A program made the translations under genes and the position numbers. A stretch of 38,362 nucleotides of DNA. Origin: Herminiimonas sp. CN (GTDB taxonomy: Bacteria > Pseudomonadota > Gammaproteobacteria > Burkholderiales > Burkholderiaceae_D). Shown one piece after another: positions 15,214 to 23,979 of the stretch (the first letter of the stretch is position 1; the number at the start of each line of letters is the position of its first letter). The notes beneath the pieces are model-generated. The model saw only the letters and a list, made by a program, of their open reading frames with translations, searched no databases and was not told the DNA's origin. Location of the stretch: NCBI RefSeq assembly GCF_000622895.1, contig NZ_AVCC01000028.1, positions 1 through 38,362 of the forward strand. The letters are read 5' to 3'.

Positions 15214-16611
15214 TCATGGGGTGGTATTGCGCGTCATCTGCGCCGGTTGCACCCAGCGCTCGAAATCTTCTCCGGTCACATAACCCAATGCCAGCGCAGC
15301 CTGTTTCAGCGTGCTGCCGTCGTGATGCGCTTTTTTGGCGATCTGGGCCGCGCGGTCGTAGCCGATATGGGGTGCCAGAGCCGTCACCAGCATCAATGAG
15401 CGTTCCATCAGTTCGGCGATGCGCGAGCGGTTGGCTTGTATGCCGCTGACGCAGTAGCGATCAAAACTGTTGATGCCGTCGCGTAGCAGGCGCAGGCTTT
15501 GCAGCATATTGTGAATAATCAGCGGCTTGAACACATTCAATTCAAAATTGCCGGAAGCAGCGCCGAAACCGATCGCGACATCATTGCCGAGCACCTGGCA
15601 GCACAGCATGGTCAGCGCCTCGCACTGGGTCGGATTGACCTTGCCGGGCATGATCGAACTGCCGGGCTCGTTTTCCGGAATGCTGATTTCTCCCAGGCCC
15701 GAGCGCGGCCCCGAGGCCAGCCAGCGGATATCGTTGGCAATTTTCATCAAGGCCACCGCCAGCGTCTTGAATGCGCCGTGGGTGGACACCAGCGGATCGT
15801 GGCTTGCCAGCGCCGCGAACTTGTTGGCTGCCGAGGTAAATGGCAAGCCGGTGGTTCGCGCCAGTTCCGCCGCCACCCGCTGGCCGAATTGCGGGTGGGT
15901 GTTCAAGCCGGTGCCGACCGCCGTACCGCCGACCGCCAGTGCATACAATGCCGGCAGCGTGGTGCTGATGCAGGATTCCGCATGTTCCAGCTGGCTGATG
16001 TAGGCGGAAAATTCCTGGCCCAGCGTCAATGGCGTTGCATCCTGCAGGTGGGTGCGGCCGATCTTGACGATGTCATCGAATGCCAGCGATTTTTCGATCA
16101 GCGTCATGCGCAATTTCCGTATTGCCGGCAGCAGCGTTTTTACAATGCCGGCAGCGGTCGCCACATGCATTGCGCTCGGAAAGATGTCGTTCGACGACTG
16201 GCCGAGATTGACTTCGTCATTCGGATGCACCAGCCGCGCCTCGCCGCGCGTTCCGTTCAGCAGCTCGGAAGCGGCATTGGCCAGCACTTCGTTCATGTTC
16301 ATGTTGGTTTGGGTGCCGGACCCGGTCTGCCAGATCGCCAGCGGAAATTCGGCCGGATAGCGGCCCGCGCTGACTGCTTCAGCAGCCTTGATGATGGCAT
16401 CGGCCTTGGCAACCGGCAACAGGCCCAAGTCCCGGTTGACGCAGGCGCAGGCGCCTTTGATGGTTGCCAGCGCGATGATCAATTCGTCCGGCATGCGTTC
16501 GCTGGAAATGGCGAAGTGCTCAAGCGCGCGCTGCGTTTGCGCGCCCCAAAGCCGATCTGCCGGGACTTCTATGGTGCCGAAGGTGTCGCGTTCCGTGCGG
16601 TTTTGCTTCAT
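15214..16611 (-). CDS. fumC: class II fumarate hydratase
   Basis: FumC (465 residues) interconverts fumarate and malate in the citric acid cycle as an iron-free, oxidant-stable tetramer. Visible family blocks are [19 protein letters not shown] with [11 protein letters not shown], the substrate-site [19 protein letters not shown], and the signature loop [16 protein letters not shown] holding the catalytic serine. Length and ends are normal. GGAG lies shortly before the ATG at 16611. The thioredoxin-like gene is 77 bases upstream on the same strand, so the two may share a transcript. Confidence 0.96.
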   Translation of the reverse strand: MKQNRTERDTFGTIEVPADRLWGAQTQRALEHFAISSERMPDELIIALATIKGACACVNRDLGLLPVAKADAIIKAAEAVSAGRYPAEFPLAIWQTGSGTQTNMNMNEVLANAASELLNGTRGEARLVHPNDEVNLGQSSNDIFPSAMHVATAAGIVKTLLPAIRKLRMTLIEKSLAFDDIVKIGRTHLQDATPLTLGQEFSAYISQLEHAESCISTTLPALYALAVGGTAVGTGLNTHPQFGQRVAAELARTTGLPFTSAANKFAALASHDPLVSTHGAFKTLAVALMKIANDIRWLASGPRSGLGEISIPENEPGSSIMPGKVNPTQCEALTMLCCQVLGNDVAIGFGAASGNFELNVFKPLIIHNMLQSLRLLRDGINSFDRYCVSGIQANRSRIAELMERSLMLVTALAPHIGYDRAAQIAKKAHHDGSTLKQAALALGYVTGEDFERWVQPAQMTRNTTP

Positions 16612-16688
16612 GCTGCGCTCCGATGCGGTTGGTTGGACTGCATTGCCCGGTCCAATTGGATGCTGCAGTGCTCAGGAAGTTCTGACGG

Positions 16689-17114
16689 TCATGCCGCTGC
16701 ATCCAATAAGGTGCGCAGATTGCAGTCGCGCTGCCAGTCGCGCCGCTCGGCGCTGCCGTGCGCTTCCGCCTGCAAGTCAGCATCATTTTTCTCCAGTTGC
16801 GACTGGATCAGGCGGTCGGCCAGACGCATGTCCGGCAGTATGGTGCCGAAAAAAGCGACCGTGTCGCCGTGCTGGATCAGCAGGGTGGGGAAGTTGTCGA
16901 TGTCGAGATCGCCGACCACATCGGCCTGATCCTCGATATCGATCCAGACCAGCTGCTTATCCGGGTGCCGTGCGGCCAGCTCTTCAAAACTGTTCCTGAA
17001 ATCAGTGCAGGTGCCACACCATGCTGCGCACAGGCAGGCAATTACCCAGCGGTTATCGTTGAGTGCAGCAGAAATCCGGCTGCGATTATCGTTGTCAAGA
17101 GTCAGACTGAGCAT
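16689..17114 (-). CDS. thioredoxin-fold protein
   Basis: This 141-residue protein has a thioredoxin domain with the active-site pair Cys33-Cys36 in CAAWCGTCTDFR and the cis-Pro segment IDNFPTLLIQHGD. The intervening WIDIEDQADVVGDLDI is the usual beta-alpha unit. There is no signal peptide, so it is probably cytoplasmic. It is not thioredoxin 1 or 2: the motif is WCGTC rather than WCGPC, which would shift its redox potential. It resembles thioredoxins seen beside metabolic genes in Burkholderiales; the partner is unknown. Start 17114 begins the fold; the upstream frame extension is AT-rich non-coding DNA. Confidence 0.85.
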   Translation of the reverse strand: MLSLTLDNDNRSRISAALNDNRWVIACLCAAWCGTCTDFRNSFEELAARHPDKQLVWIDIEDQADVVGDLDIDNFPTLLIQHGDTVAFFGTILPDMRLADRLIQSQLEKNDADLQAEAHGSAERRDWQRDCNLRTLLDAAA

Positions 17115-17585
17115 GAGCGTATGTTGTGCAGAAGAGCGGTGGGCATATCGGTTAAGGACACATGTCGCCCTCCGAGGGCGCATGTACGAATAATTACTAA
17201 TTTGATAATTATCAAGTTTGATCCGTGTAGCTTGATTATATTGAACTTCAATAATTCGTAATGAGTCAGTTTTCGGTGCGAACCCCTCAAGCATCGGATT
17301 TCGTTATGCCCATCACACCTTATGCAAGGGAAGTGCGACGGAGTTTGCACAACAGGGAGATTTTAAAAGTTCTTAAAATTCGCCCGAAGCGTTCCTGAAA
17401 AATGCGTCGACCATCGGGCGATTCACCAAACATACTAAACGCAGTCGCAGCCTGAAGCCGGCTTGGCACAGGGTTTTCAAGAAGAAACATTGATCTGTTA
17501 ACAGCAGCAATACCGTATTCAGTCGCAGGTGAGGGAATCCAGCCGGATTTTATCCCCGCCTGCTGACAATGGCCGGGAAGGTGCG
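17115..17585. other. gene-free stretch with two palindromes between divergent genes
   Basis: No convincing gene. It holds the inverted repeat CGCCCT-CCG-AGGGCG (17166-17180), the perfect 14-base palindrome TTGATAATTATCAA (17202-17215), and ATTTTAA / TTAAAAT (17360-17379). The palindrome at 17202, about 90 bases before the thioredoxin-like start, is the best candidate regulator site. The region must carry promoters for both divergent units, but I could not place -35/-10 pairs with confidence. Confidence 0.4.
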
Positions 17586-18572
17586 ATGAGACAGTTTTAC
17601 GAATATCACCCGGTAGTCGGCTATCGCTTCATTCCGAACCTCAGGGCGCGGATACCGCACGAGGGCGGCGGGTATTTGATTCGGGTCAATGAGGCCGGGT
17701 TCCGCTCAGACCGACCGTTTGTGAAACAGCGCAGCAACGGTTGCCGACGCGTATTGTTTTTTGGCGATTCATTCACCGCCGGCGATGCAGTGGCTAATCA
17801 CCAGCGGTATACCGATCTGCTTGAAGCCAGAATACCCGCATTGGAAGTCTATAACTTCGGCCTGTCTTCCAGCGGCACCGATCAGCAGTACTTGGTGTGG
17901 CGCGAGTTTGCGCAGGGCATAGAGTGCGATCTCGTGGTGATCGCCGTGTTTGTCGAGAACGTGCGGCGTGTCGCGGCGCGATACCGGCCGCATCACGACG
18001 AAGCCGGGCGCGAGCGCATTTATGCCAAGCCCTACTACACCCTTGAGCGCGAACTGCTGCAACTGCATCACGTTCCGCCCCGGCCCGATCCGCTTGAGGC
18101 GCACGAATTGTCGCCCGAGGAAAGTGGCGCGGTAGATAGCGGTGGCCGCTTTCCGCTGCTCAGGAAAGTGGTGACTGCTCTCGGCGCCAAGGAGGCGATG
18201 CAGCGCCTGTCCCACTACCAGCCGGTGCCCGAATACAACGCCGGCGATAGCCCCGGCTGGCAGCTGATGCGCGCCATCCTCGCGCAATGGGTGCGTTCGA
18301 TTGGCAAGCCGGTGCTGATCATGCCGATCCCGCTGCCCCAACACATCGATGAAACCTGCGATGCCTCGCCTTATCAAGCCCGGTTTGCCGAACTGGCGGC
18401 CGAGCTGGGATGCGCGTTGTACGACCCGCTGCCCGACTTGCGGCAATGTAGCCCGGCGCAGCGGCGGCGCTTGCGCTGGGAGAAAGACATCCACTTTACG
18501 CCCGAGGGGCACGACGTACTGGCCCGGTCGCTGGCGCCGCTGATAGAGCAACTTCTGGCTGGGCAACGCTAA
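17586..18572 (+). CDS. SGNH/GDSL-type hydrolase
   Basis: This 328-residue protein has the catalytic blocks of the SGNH fold: RVLFFGDSFTAGDAV (Ser in GDS), the oxyanion Gly/Asn region LEVYNFGLSSSGTDQQYL, and the C-terminal DIHFTPEGHDVLARS with the Asp-x-x-His pair. The N-terminal YHPVVGYRFIPNLRARIPH...GFRSDRPF is typical of hydrolases coupled to polysaccharide or natural-product clusters, often acetyl esterases. There is no signal peptide. ATG 17586 has GGGAAGG a few bases upstream; a GTG at 17529 is the alternative. The carbamoyltransferase starts 17 bases after its stop, so they form an operon and may act on the same substrate. Confidence 0.88.
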   Translation: MRQFYEYHPVVGYRFIPNLRARIPHEGGGYLIRVNEAGFRSDRPFVKQRSNGCRRVLFFGDSFTAGDAVANHQRYTDLLEARIPALEVYNFGLSSSGTDQQYLVWREFAQGIECDLVVIAVFVENVRRVAARYRPHHDEAGRERIYAKPYYTLERELLQLHHVPPRPDPLEAHELSPEESGAVDSGGRFPLLRKVVTALGAKEAMQRLSHYQPVPEYNAGDSPGWQLMRAILAQWVRSIGKPVLIMPIPLPQHIDETCDASPYQARFAELAAELGCALYDPLPDLRQCSPAQRRRLRWEKDIHFTPEGHDVLARSLAPLIEQLLAGQR

Positions 18573-18589
18573 ACGCAAGGGAGCTTCAT

Positions 18590-20437
18590 ATGGGGAAAAT
18601 CATCCTCGGTATCTCGGCTTTTTATCATGATTCAGCCGCAGCTTTGGTCCGGGATGGTGAAATTATCGCCGCCGCACAGGAAGAGCGGTTTACCCGCAAG
18701 AAGCATGATCCACGCTTTCCCGAGAATGCAATCAACTATTGCCTGGAAGAGGCTTTCATCGACGCGGCAGATCTTGATGCGGTGGTTTTTTACGACAATC
18801 CCATCGCTACCTTTGATCGCATAGTCGAAAATGCGCTGGCGGCAGGTGTGGGCGGACGCACGCAGTTCGTGACGGCTGCAGCTGCGTTATTGGGCGAGAA
18901 GGTTTGGGTAAACGAGCATGTGCAGCGCTGCATCGGATCGCTTGGCCGCGAGGGGCGGGTACTGTGCGCCGAACATCATATGGCGCACGCGGCCAGCGCG
19001 TTTTACCCGTCTCCGTTCGAGCGCGCGGCCATCCTGACGATCGACGGCGTCGGCGAGTGGGCCACTACCAGTTTGGGCGCAGGGCAAGGCAACAACATAA
19101 AATTTTTTTCCGAAATCGATTACCCGCATTCGCTGGGGCTGCTGTATAGCGCCTTTACCTATTTCTGCGGCTTCAAGGTGAACTCCGGCGAGTACAAGCT
19201 GATGGGTCTGGCACCTTACGGCGAACCAAAGTATTACGATGCGATTTGCAAGCATTTGATCGACGTGCGCCTCGACGGATCCTACCGCCTCAACATGTCA
19301 TATTTCGGGTATATGGACGGAGCGGTGATGACGGGGGAACGTTTCGCGTCGCTCTTCGGCGGTTCTGCGCGGCAGCCCGAATCGCCGATAACGCGCCGCG
19401 AAATGGATCTCGCCGCCAGCGTGCAAAAAATCACGGAGGAGATCGTGCTCAGGACAGCGCGGCACTTGCGTGATATTACCGGCGAGAAAAACATCGTGCT
19501 GGCCGGCGGCGTGGCCCTGAACTGCGTCGCGAATGGCAAGCTGGCCGCAGATGGCATCTTTGACAAGGTCTGGATTCAGCCTGCAGCAGGCGACGCAGGC
19601 GGGTCGCTCGGTGCGGCGCTGCTCGCAAACCACATGTATTTCGACCAGCCGCGCAGCATCGATCCGAGCGGGTGCGATGCGCAGAAGGGCAGTTATCTGG
19701 GGCCTCGTTACTCCGGCGATGAGGTAGTGGCCTTTCTCAAGCGCAAGAGTTTTCCGCACGAGCGCATTGCAGATCTGGCCGAGCGGGTCAAAATCGTTGC
19801 GCATGCGATGGCCGATGGCAAGATTGTCGGCTGGTTCTCCGGCCGGATGGAATTCGGGCCGCGTTCGCTCGGAGCCCGATCGATATTGGGCGACCCCCGC
19901 AACAAGGATACCCAGGCGGTGATGAATCTGAAGATCAAATTCCGCGAATCGTTCAGGCCATTCGCACCGAGCGTGTTGCGCGAGCGCTGCGCCGAATACT
20001 TCGACCTTGCGTGCGATAGTCCATACATGCTGCTGGTTGCGCCGGTCCAGCAGGCCCGCCGGCTGCCCATGGACAAGGCGTGCTTCGATGGTGGGAACGA
20101 TGACATGATGTCTGTAATCAATCAGCCCCGCAGCGATGTGCCTGCTATCACCCACGTCGATTATTCCGCGCGCATCCAGACCGTCGATTCCTACACGCAC
20201 CCGGAGTATTACGCCCTCATTAAAGCGTTCGAGCAGCTTACCGGTTGCGGCATGCTGGTCAATACATCGTTCAATGTGCGTGGCGAGCCTATCGTCTGCA
20301 CCCCGCAGGACGCGTATCGCTGTTTCATGCGCACCGAGATGGACCTTCTCGTGCTGGAGGATGCGCTGTTGTGGCGCAGAGATCAGCCGCCTTTGGACGA
20401 CCAGGAAAACTGGAGGGAGACTTATGCGCTCGACTGA
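18590..20437 (+). CDS. O-carbamoyltransferase, NodU/TobZ/CmcH family
   Basis: This 615-residue enzyme transfers the carbamoyl group of carbamoyl phosphate, via carbamoyl adenylate, to a hydroxyl of a sugar or natural product. The N-terminal Kae1-like domain has GISAFYHDSAAALV and the metal-site HHMAH (129-133) with Asp152 in LTIDGVGEW; SGEYKLMGLAPYG and LAGGVALNCVANGKL follow. The C-terminal YrdC-like part has GPRSLGARSILGDPR and RESFRPFAPSVL. AAGGGAG sits six bases before the ATG. It is the middle gene of a cassette between an SGNH hydrolase and a 123-residue protein whose start overlaps its end by 14 bases. The acceptor is unknown; a glycan or secreted metabolite is my inference. Confidence 0.92.
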   Translation: MGKIILGISAFYHDSAAALVRDGEIIAAAQEERFTRKKHDPRFPENAINYCLEEAFIDAADLDAVVFYDNPIATFDRIVENALAAGVGGRTQFVTAAAALLGEKVWVNEHVQRCIGSLGREGRVLCAEHHMAHAASAFYPSPFERAAILTIDGVGEWATTSLGAGQGNNIKFFSEIDYPHSLGLLYSAFTYFCGFKVNSGEYKLMGLAPYGEPKYYDAICKHLIDVRLDGSYRLNMSYFGYMDGAVMTGERFASLFGGSARQPESPITRREMDLAASVQKITEEIVLRTARHLRDITGEKNIVLAGGVALNCVANGKLAADGIFDKVWIQPAAGDAGGSLGAALLANHMYFDQPRSIDPSGCDAQKGSYLGPRYSGDEVVAFLKRKSFPHERIADLAERVKIVAHAMADGKIVGWFSGRMEFGPRSLGARSILGDPRNKDTQAVMNLKIKFRESFRPFAPSVLRERCAEYFDLACDSPYMLLVAPVQQARRLPMDKACFDGGNDDMMSVINQPRSDVPAITHVDYSARIQTVDSYTHPEYYALIKAFEQLTGCGMLVNTSFNVRGEPIVCTPQDAYRCFMRTEMDLLVLEDALLWRRDQPPLDDQENWRETYALD

Positions 20438-20795
20438 AGATGACAAGCTGCGCGAAGTTGTCGGGACGTTTTTCGATGATGTGCTGATGCCGATGGCGAA
20501 GCGCATGCGTGCCAGCGGCATCCAGCCATTCCCGGTGCAACCCGATGTTTCCCGGCTCAGCTACTATGCGCGCCGTTCGACGTGCTCGATGACGCGCGAC
20601 GACTTTACTGCCCCTTCCTGCATCGACTTCGAGGACTTTGAGCGCCGCCTTGCTGCGCATTGGACGGCTCTCGGCCGTAGTGAATTGGCCGGCGAAGCCG
20701 CCCGCATCGCTGACCTGGCGCGCGCAGCGCACGCGGCTTTTGCCGGCAACGAGCAGGACGCCGAGATTTCCCCCTATATCTATGTGATGTTCTGA
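20424..20795 (+). CDS. unrecognised protein coupled to the carbamoyltransferase
   Basis: This 123-residue protein starts inside the last codons of the carbamoyltransferase gene (14-base overlap), with a strong GGAGGGAG site four bases upstream, so translation is coupled. It is soluble, mostly helical by composition, without signal peptide or membrane segment. Notable stretches are the N-terminal DDKLREVVGTFFDDVLMPMA, a central YYARRSTCSMTRDDF with one of two cysteines, and the ending ISPYIYVMF. I do not recognise the family. Its fixed position suggests a partner or specificity factor for the carbamoyltransferase, which is inference only. Confidence 0.75.
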   Translation: MRSTEDDKLREVVGTFFDDVLMPMAKRMRASGIQPFPVQPDVSRLSYYARRSTCSMTRDDFTAPSCIDFEDFERRLAAHWTALGRSELAGEAARIADLARAAHAAFAGNEQDAEISPYIYVMF

Positions 20796-20811
20796 GCGAT
20801 TAAAGGCGGTA

Positions 20812-20825
20812 GGACGGATCCGTCC
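20812..20825. promoter_or_regulatory. perfect palindrome before tsaB
   Basis: GGACGGATCCGTCC is a perfect 14-base palindrome 16 bases after the cassette stop codon and 13 bases before the tsaB start. It could be an operator or a small hairpin ending the upstream transcript; there is no T-run. Confidence 0.3.
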
Positions 20826-20838
20826 GTCGCGGTAAAAT

Positions 20839-21561
20839 ATGCGGATGCCTATCATCCTTGCCATCGAAACATCTTCCGAACTTGCTTCTGCTGCCTTGCT
20901 GCAGGGCGATACGCTGCTGGTGCGCGAATCGTCAGGCGTCCAGACCCACTCCCAAACCTTGCTGCCGATGGTGCAAAGCGTATTGGCGCAAGCCGATCTG
21001 CGCCTGTCGCAATGCGCGGCGATCGCTTTTGGCGCCGGCCCCGGCGCGTTTACCGGCGTGCGCACCGCTTGCGGCATTGCTCAGGGCCTGGCGTTCGGAG
21101 CGAACTTGCCGGTAGTGTCGATTGTTACCTTGCTGGCGATGGCCGAGGCTTGCCGAGCCGAAACTGGCAAGCATGAAGTGCTGGCTGTACTGGATGCACG
21201 CATGGGCGAAGTGTATTGGGCTCAATACAGTTACGTTGATGGTTGGCGCACCGTAATCGAGCCGACTCTGTCGGCGGTCGCCGATGTGCTGCCGCAGTGC
21301 AAAGATGGATTGGTTGCTTGCGGCAATGGTTTTTCCGCGTATCCGGGCGAGTTCGCGTTGCAGACGCAAATTTACCCGTGGATGCAGCAGGCGTACGCCG
21401 AAGTGATGCCTTATGCAGCGTCGGTGGCGCGGCTGGCGCGTACGGCATTTGCAGCCGGCCATATCTTGACCGCGGAACAGGCGCAGCCGATTTATCTGCG
21501 CAACAAGATTGCGCTGACCACCGAGGAACGGTTGGCACTCAAGGCCGGAGCGGCCCGGTGA
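20839..21561 (+). CDS. tsaB: tRNA threonylcarbamoyladenosine biosynthesis protein TsaB
   Basis: TsaB (240 residues) is the scaffold partner of TsaD in making t6A at position 37 of ANN-decoding tRNAs. The N-terminus ILAIETSSELASAALL and the block CAAIAFGAGPGAFTGVRTACGIAQGLAFG are classic TsaB signatures of the ASKHA fold; the C-terminal half is variable as usual. The gene starts at ATG 20839 or the second ATG at 20845; neither has a strong ribosome binding site. The rimI GTG overlaps its stop codon, an arrangement common in proteobacteria. Confidence 0.93.
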   Translation: MRMPIILAIETSSELASAALLQGDTLLVRESSGVQTHSQTLLPMVQSVLAQADLRLSQCAAIAFGAGPGAFTGVRTACGIAQGLAFGANLPVVSIVTLLAMAEACRAETGKHEVLAVLDARMGEVYWAQYSYVDGWRTVIEPTLSAVADVLPQCKDGLVACGNGFSAYPGEFALQTQIYPWMQQAYAEVMPYAASVARLARTAFAAGHILTAEQAQPIYLRNKIALTTEERLALKAGAAR

Positions 21562-22037
21562 ACGCCCAATCTTTTTTTTCCTCGACATTGCCGATGCGTT
21601 TTGCGCCGATGCTGCCGGAAGATCTGGATGCCGTAACGGCCATCGAAAATACCGTCTATCCGTATCCGTGGACTCGCGGCAATTTTCAGGATGCATTGGA
21701 CAGCGGCTATCAGGCCTGGGCGGCGCGCGATGATGCGGGTAATTTGCTCGGTTACTTCCTGCTGATGACGGCGGTGGATGAAGGGCATTTGCTCAATATC
21801 AGCGTGCGGGGCGATTTGCAGGGACGAGGATTCGGCCGTGCGCTGCTGGAGCGGGCGGTGTCGATGGCACGCGAACTGGGGCTGACTTCGATTCTGCTGG
21901 AGGTACGCCCATCCAATGCGCGTGCGATACATATGTATGGACATTACGGTTTTGTGTCAATCGGGCGCCGCAAGGCGTATTACCCGGCAGCCGGGGATGC
22001 ACGCGAAGATGCCATCGTGATGCGGTTGTCTCTATGA
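21558..22037 (+). CDS. rimI: ribosomal protein S18 alanine N-acetyltransferase
   Basis: RimI (159 residues) is a GNAT acetyltransferase. Visible motifs are LLNISVRGDLQGRGFGRALLERAV, the acetyl-CoA-binding loop with Q/RxxGxG/A, and LLEVRPSNARAIHMYGHYGFVSIGRRKAYYP, the conserved C-terminal part with the catalytic Tyr. PWTRGNFQDAL near the start is typical of RimI. I chose the GTG at 21558, which overlaps the tsaB stop and has GGAG seven bases upstream; ATG 21594 lacks such a site. Its stop overlaps the next start, so tsaB, rimI and the glycosylase gene are one translationally coupled unit. Confidence 0.92.
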   Translation: MNAQSFFSSTLPMRFAPMLPEDLDAVTAIENTVYPYPWTRGNFQDALDSGYQAWAARDDAGNLLGYFLLMTAVDEGHLLNISVRGDLQGRGFGRALLERAVSMARELGLTSILLEVRPSNARAIHMYGHYGFVSIGRRKAYYPAAGDAREDAIVMRLSL

Positions 22038-22912
22038 GGCAGGAATCCCGCCGCCGCGCCGCTTTCTTGCAGGAAATGGGCGTGGGCGCCATCTGGGTCC
22101 GCCGCGATGCCGATGCCGATTTTGACCTGCCGGTTCGGACGCAGAGCGGTGCTGACGCCGCCGCCTTGCCTGCAGTCCAGCCGGGCGCCGTGTCGCCGGC
22201 GCCGGCCGGGGGGGCTTCGGCTGGCGCGGATGCCGCCTGGGATGAATCGCCCTCGGCAAAGACGATGCGCCGTTTGACAACCGATCCGGCGACCTTGCCG
22301 TCCGCGGCAGAGACCGCCGCGATGGATTGGCAGCAATTGCAGGCTGCGGTTGCTGCCTGTCGCGGCTGCGACCTGTGCCAGGGGCGCAGCCGGACCGTAT
22401 TCGGCAGCGGCGACCGGCAAGCCACATGGCTGTTTGTCGGCGAAGGCCCCGGCCATACCGAAGACCTGCAGGGAGAGCCTTTCATGGGCTCTGCCGGCAA
22501 ATTGCTCGATAGCATGCTGTCCGCGATGGGACTCAAGCGCGATGTCGACGTGTATCTGGCCAATATCGTCAAATGCCGCTCGACCGATGCAAATGGTGCC
22601 GACCATGCGCCGTCGCAGCAACAGATTGCCTCGTGCAAACCGTATCTGGAGCGGCAAATCGCCTTGCTGCAGCCGGCAGTAATCGTGGCGCTCGGCAAGA
22701 CGGCTGCGCTGGCGCTGCTGGGATGTGAGGTCGATACCCATTTATCGTCGCTGCGCGGCCGGTTGCATCGTGTCAATCAGACGCCGACCGTGGTTACCTA
22801 TCATCCCGCCCATTTGCTGCGCAATCCGATGGCAAAACGCGAGACATGGGATGACCTTTGCCTGGCGCTGGGTGCTTATGTCAATCAAACCGCCGACCGA
22901 AACGCTGAGTAA
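22034..22912 (+). CDS. uracil-DNA glycosylase, family 4 (iron-sulfur)
   Basis: The 292-residue protein has an N-terminal low-complexity Ala/Pro linker (about 30-95) and a C-terminal family 4 glycosylase domain. Four cysteines for a 4Fe-4S cluster are visible: Cys109 and Cys112 in ACRGCDLC, Cys181 in NIVKCRSTD, and Cys201 in IASCKPYL. Catalytic motif A is GEGPGHTEDLQGEPFMGSAG and motif B is TYHPAHLLRNP. It excises uracil from DNA. The ATG overlaps the rimI stop by four bases. Such domains are found next to rimI in many Betaproteobacteria. Confidence 0.93.
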   Translation: MRQESRRRAAFLQEMGVGAIWVRRDADADFDLPVRTQSGADAAALPAVQPGAVSPAPAGGASAGADAAWDESPSAKTMRRLTTDPATLPSAAETAAMDWQQLQAAVAACRGCDLCQGRSRTVFGSGDRQATWLFVGEGPGHTEDLQGEPFMGSAGKLLDSMLSAMGLKRDVDVYLANIVKCRSTDANGADHAPSQQQIASCKPYLERQIALLQPAVIVALGKTAALALLGCEVDTHLSSLRGRLHRVNQTPTVVTYHPAHLLRNPMAKRETWDDLCLALGAYVNQTADRNAE

Positions 22913-23876
22913 GCCCGCGCTGCCCGTCACCTGCCAGGCCGATTTCCATCGGCGCTGGGGGCATCTGCGCGATCCGCATGTGCGTTCTCTGGCATGGCTG
23001 CTGAGTGCGCCGGATTTGCTGGACCTGCAGGCGCCGCAATGGCGCGGCCTGATCGCCACGTTGGGCGGTGCAGTGGATCAGGCCGCAGTGGACTGGCTGG
23101 CAAAACTCGATGCAGCACCGGCCGGACTGCATGCGTTTCTCGATATAGGGCCATTTACCCGGCTGGGCCGATACGCCGAAAAGCTGCTGGCATACTATTT
23201 CCTGCATCAGGGCACGCTGTTCGCCCACGGCATCCAGGTGCGCGCCAGCAAGGACGATACGGTGGGCGAGTTCGATTTTTTGCTGTGGGATGAAACCGCG
23301 CCAGAAACTGCGCTGCTGCACTGGGAGTTTGCGACCAAGTTTTACCTGCTGGAATCGGGCGGAGCCGGGCTGGAGGCCGATTATTTCGTCGGCCCGAGCT
23401 TGACCGATACGCTGGGTGCGAAGATGCGCAAGATCCTCGACCGCCAACTGCTGCTGGCACAGCATCCGGCGGCGCAAATCCATTTGCCGCAACCTGTCGT
23501 ATCGGCCCGGGCGCTGATCAAGGGCTGGTTGTTCTACCACGGCGGCGATCGATTGCCGCCGGCGATGGGCTTGTCGCCGGCGCATTGCCGCGGTTTCTGG
23601 TGCACGCTGCCGGAATTCGCAGCGGTACGGGCGGAACGGCTGGCGATTTTGCCGCGCCTGTCCTGGCTGGCGCCGGTCCGGATGCCGCTAGCTGCGGCGC
23701 TGGACAAGCCGCAATTGATATCCACGCTGGCAGCACAATTCGAACACAGCACGATGCCGGTAATGGTGGCGCTGCTGCGGCAGCACGGGGATTGTTTGCT
23801 GGAAACCAGCCGCGGCTTCATCGTGCCGGACGACTGGCGCGGCAGAGCGCATCAGCGCCGTCGACGCGCAATTTAA
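22878..23876 (+). CDS. DUF1853 family protein
   Basis: This 332-residue protein has blocks seen in DUF1853: HRRWGHLRDPHVRSLAWLL near the N-terminus, RLGRYAEKLLAYYF, VGEFDFLLWDE, LLHWEFATKFYL and GPSLTDTLGAKM. The conserved acidic and Lys positions in EFDFLLWD and HWEFATKFY recall PD-(D/E)xK nuclease folds, but that is inference; the family has no proven function. The start ATG 22878 overlaps the glycosylase gene by 35 bases, which is longer than usual; it gives the family N-terminus and no later ATG precedes the conserved block. The product is predicted cytoplasmic and is the last gene of the tsaB unit. Confidence 0.85.
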   Translation: MSIKPPTETLSKPALPVTCQADFHRRWGHLRDPHVRSLAWLLSAPDLLDLQAPQWRGLIATLGGAVDQAAVDWLAKLDAAPAGLHAFLDIGPFTRLGRYAEKLLAYYFLHQGTLFAHGIQVRASKDDTVGEFDFLLWDETAPETALLHWEFATKFYLLESGGAGLEADYFVGPSLTDTLGAKMRKILDRQLLLAQHPAAQIHLPQPVVSARALIKGWLFYHGGDRLPPAMGLSPAHCRGFWCTLPEFAAVRAERLAILPRLSWLAPVRMPLAAALDKPQLISTLAAQFEHSTMPVMVALLRQHGDCLLETSRGFIVPDDWRGRAHQRRRRAI

Positions 23877-23908
23877 TGCCGCTGTTCAATAACTAAAATA
23901 CCGTGGGT

Positions 23909-23934
23909 ATGCATTCGTAAGGCACTGAATGCAT
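23909..23934. terminator. hairpin between convergent genes
   Basis: ATGCATTC (23909-23916) faces GAATGCAT (23927-23934) with a ten-base loop, between the DUF1853 stop (23876) and the lplT stop (23980). A bidirectional terminator is plausible from position; no T-run is present. Confidence 0.3.
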
Positions 23935-23979
23935 GTGGTAATCATGCTATGCCTGGTGAGTATATATATTTCGACAGGC

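Noticed and set aside
17262..17300. Stretch with TGCGAACCCC that recalls a tRNA T-arm
   Set aside because: No matching acceptor stem, D-arm or anticodon arm could be drawn around it.
17464..17479. TTGGCAC with a possible sigma-54 promoter before the SGNH hydrolase gene
   Set aside because: The -12 GC is absent (TTTC instead of TTGC) and no sigma-54 activator gene is nearby.
20805..20812. GGCGGTAG resembling the ops element used by RfaH
   Set aside because: Only eight bases match and it precedes tsaB, not the polysaccharide operon.
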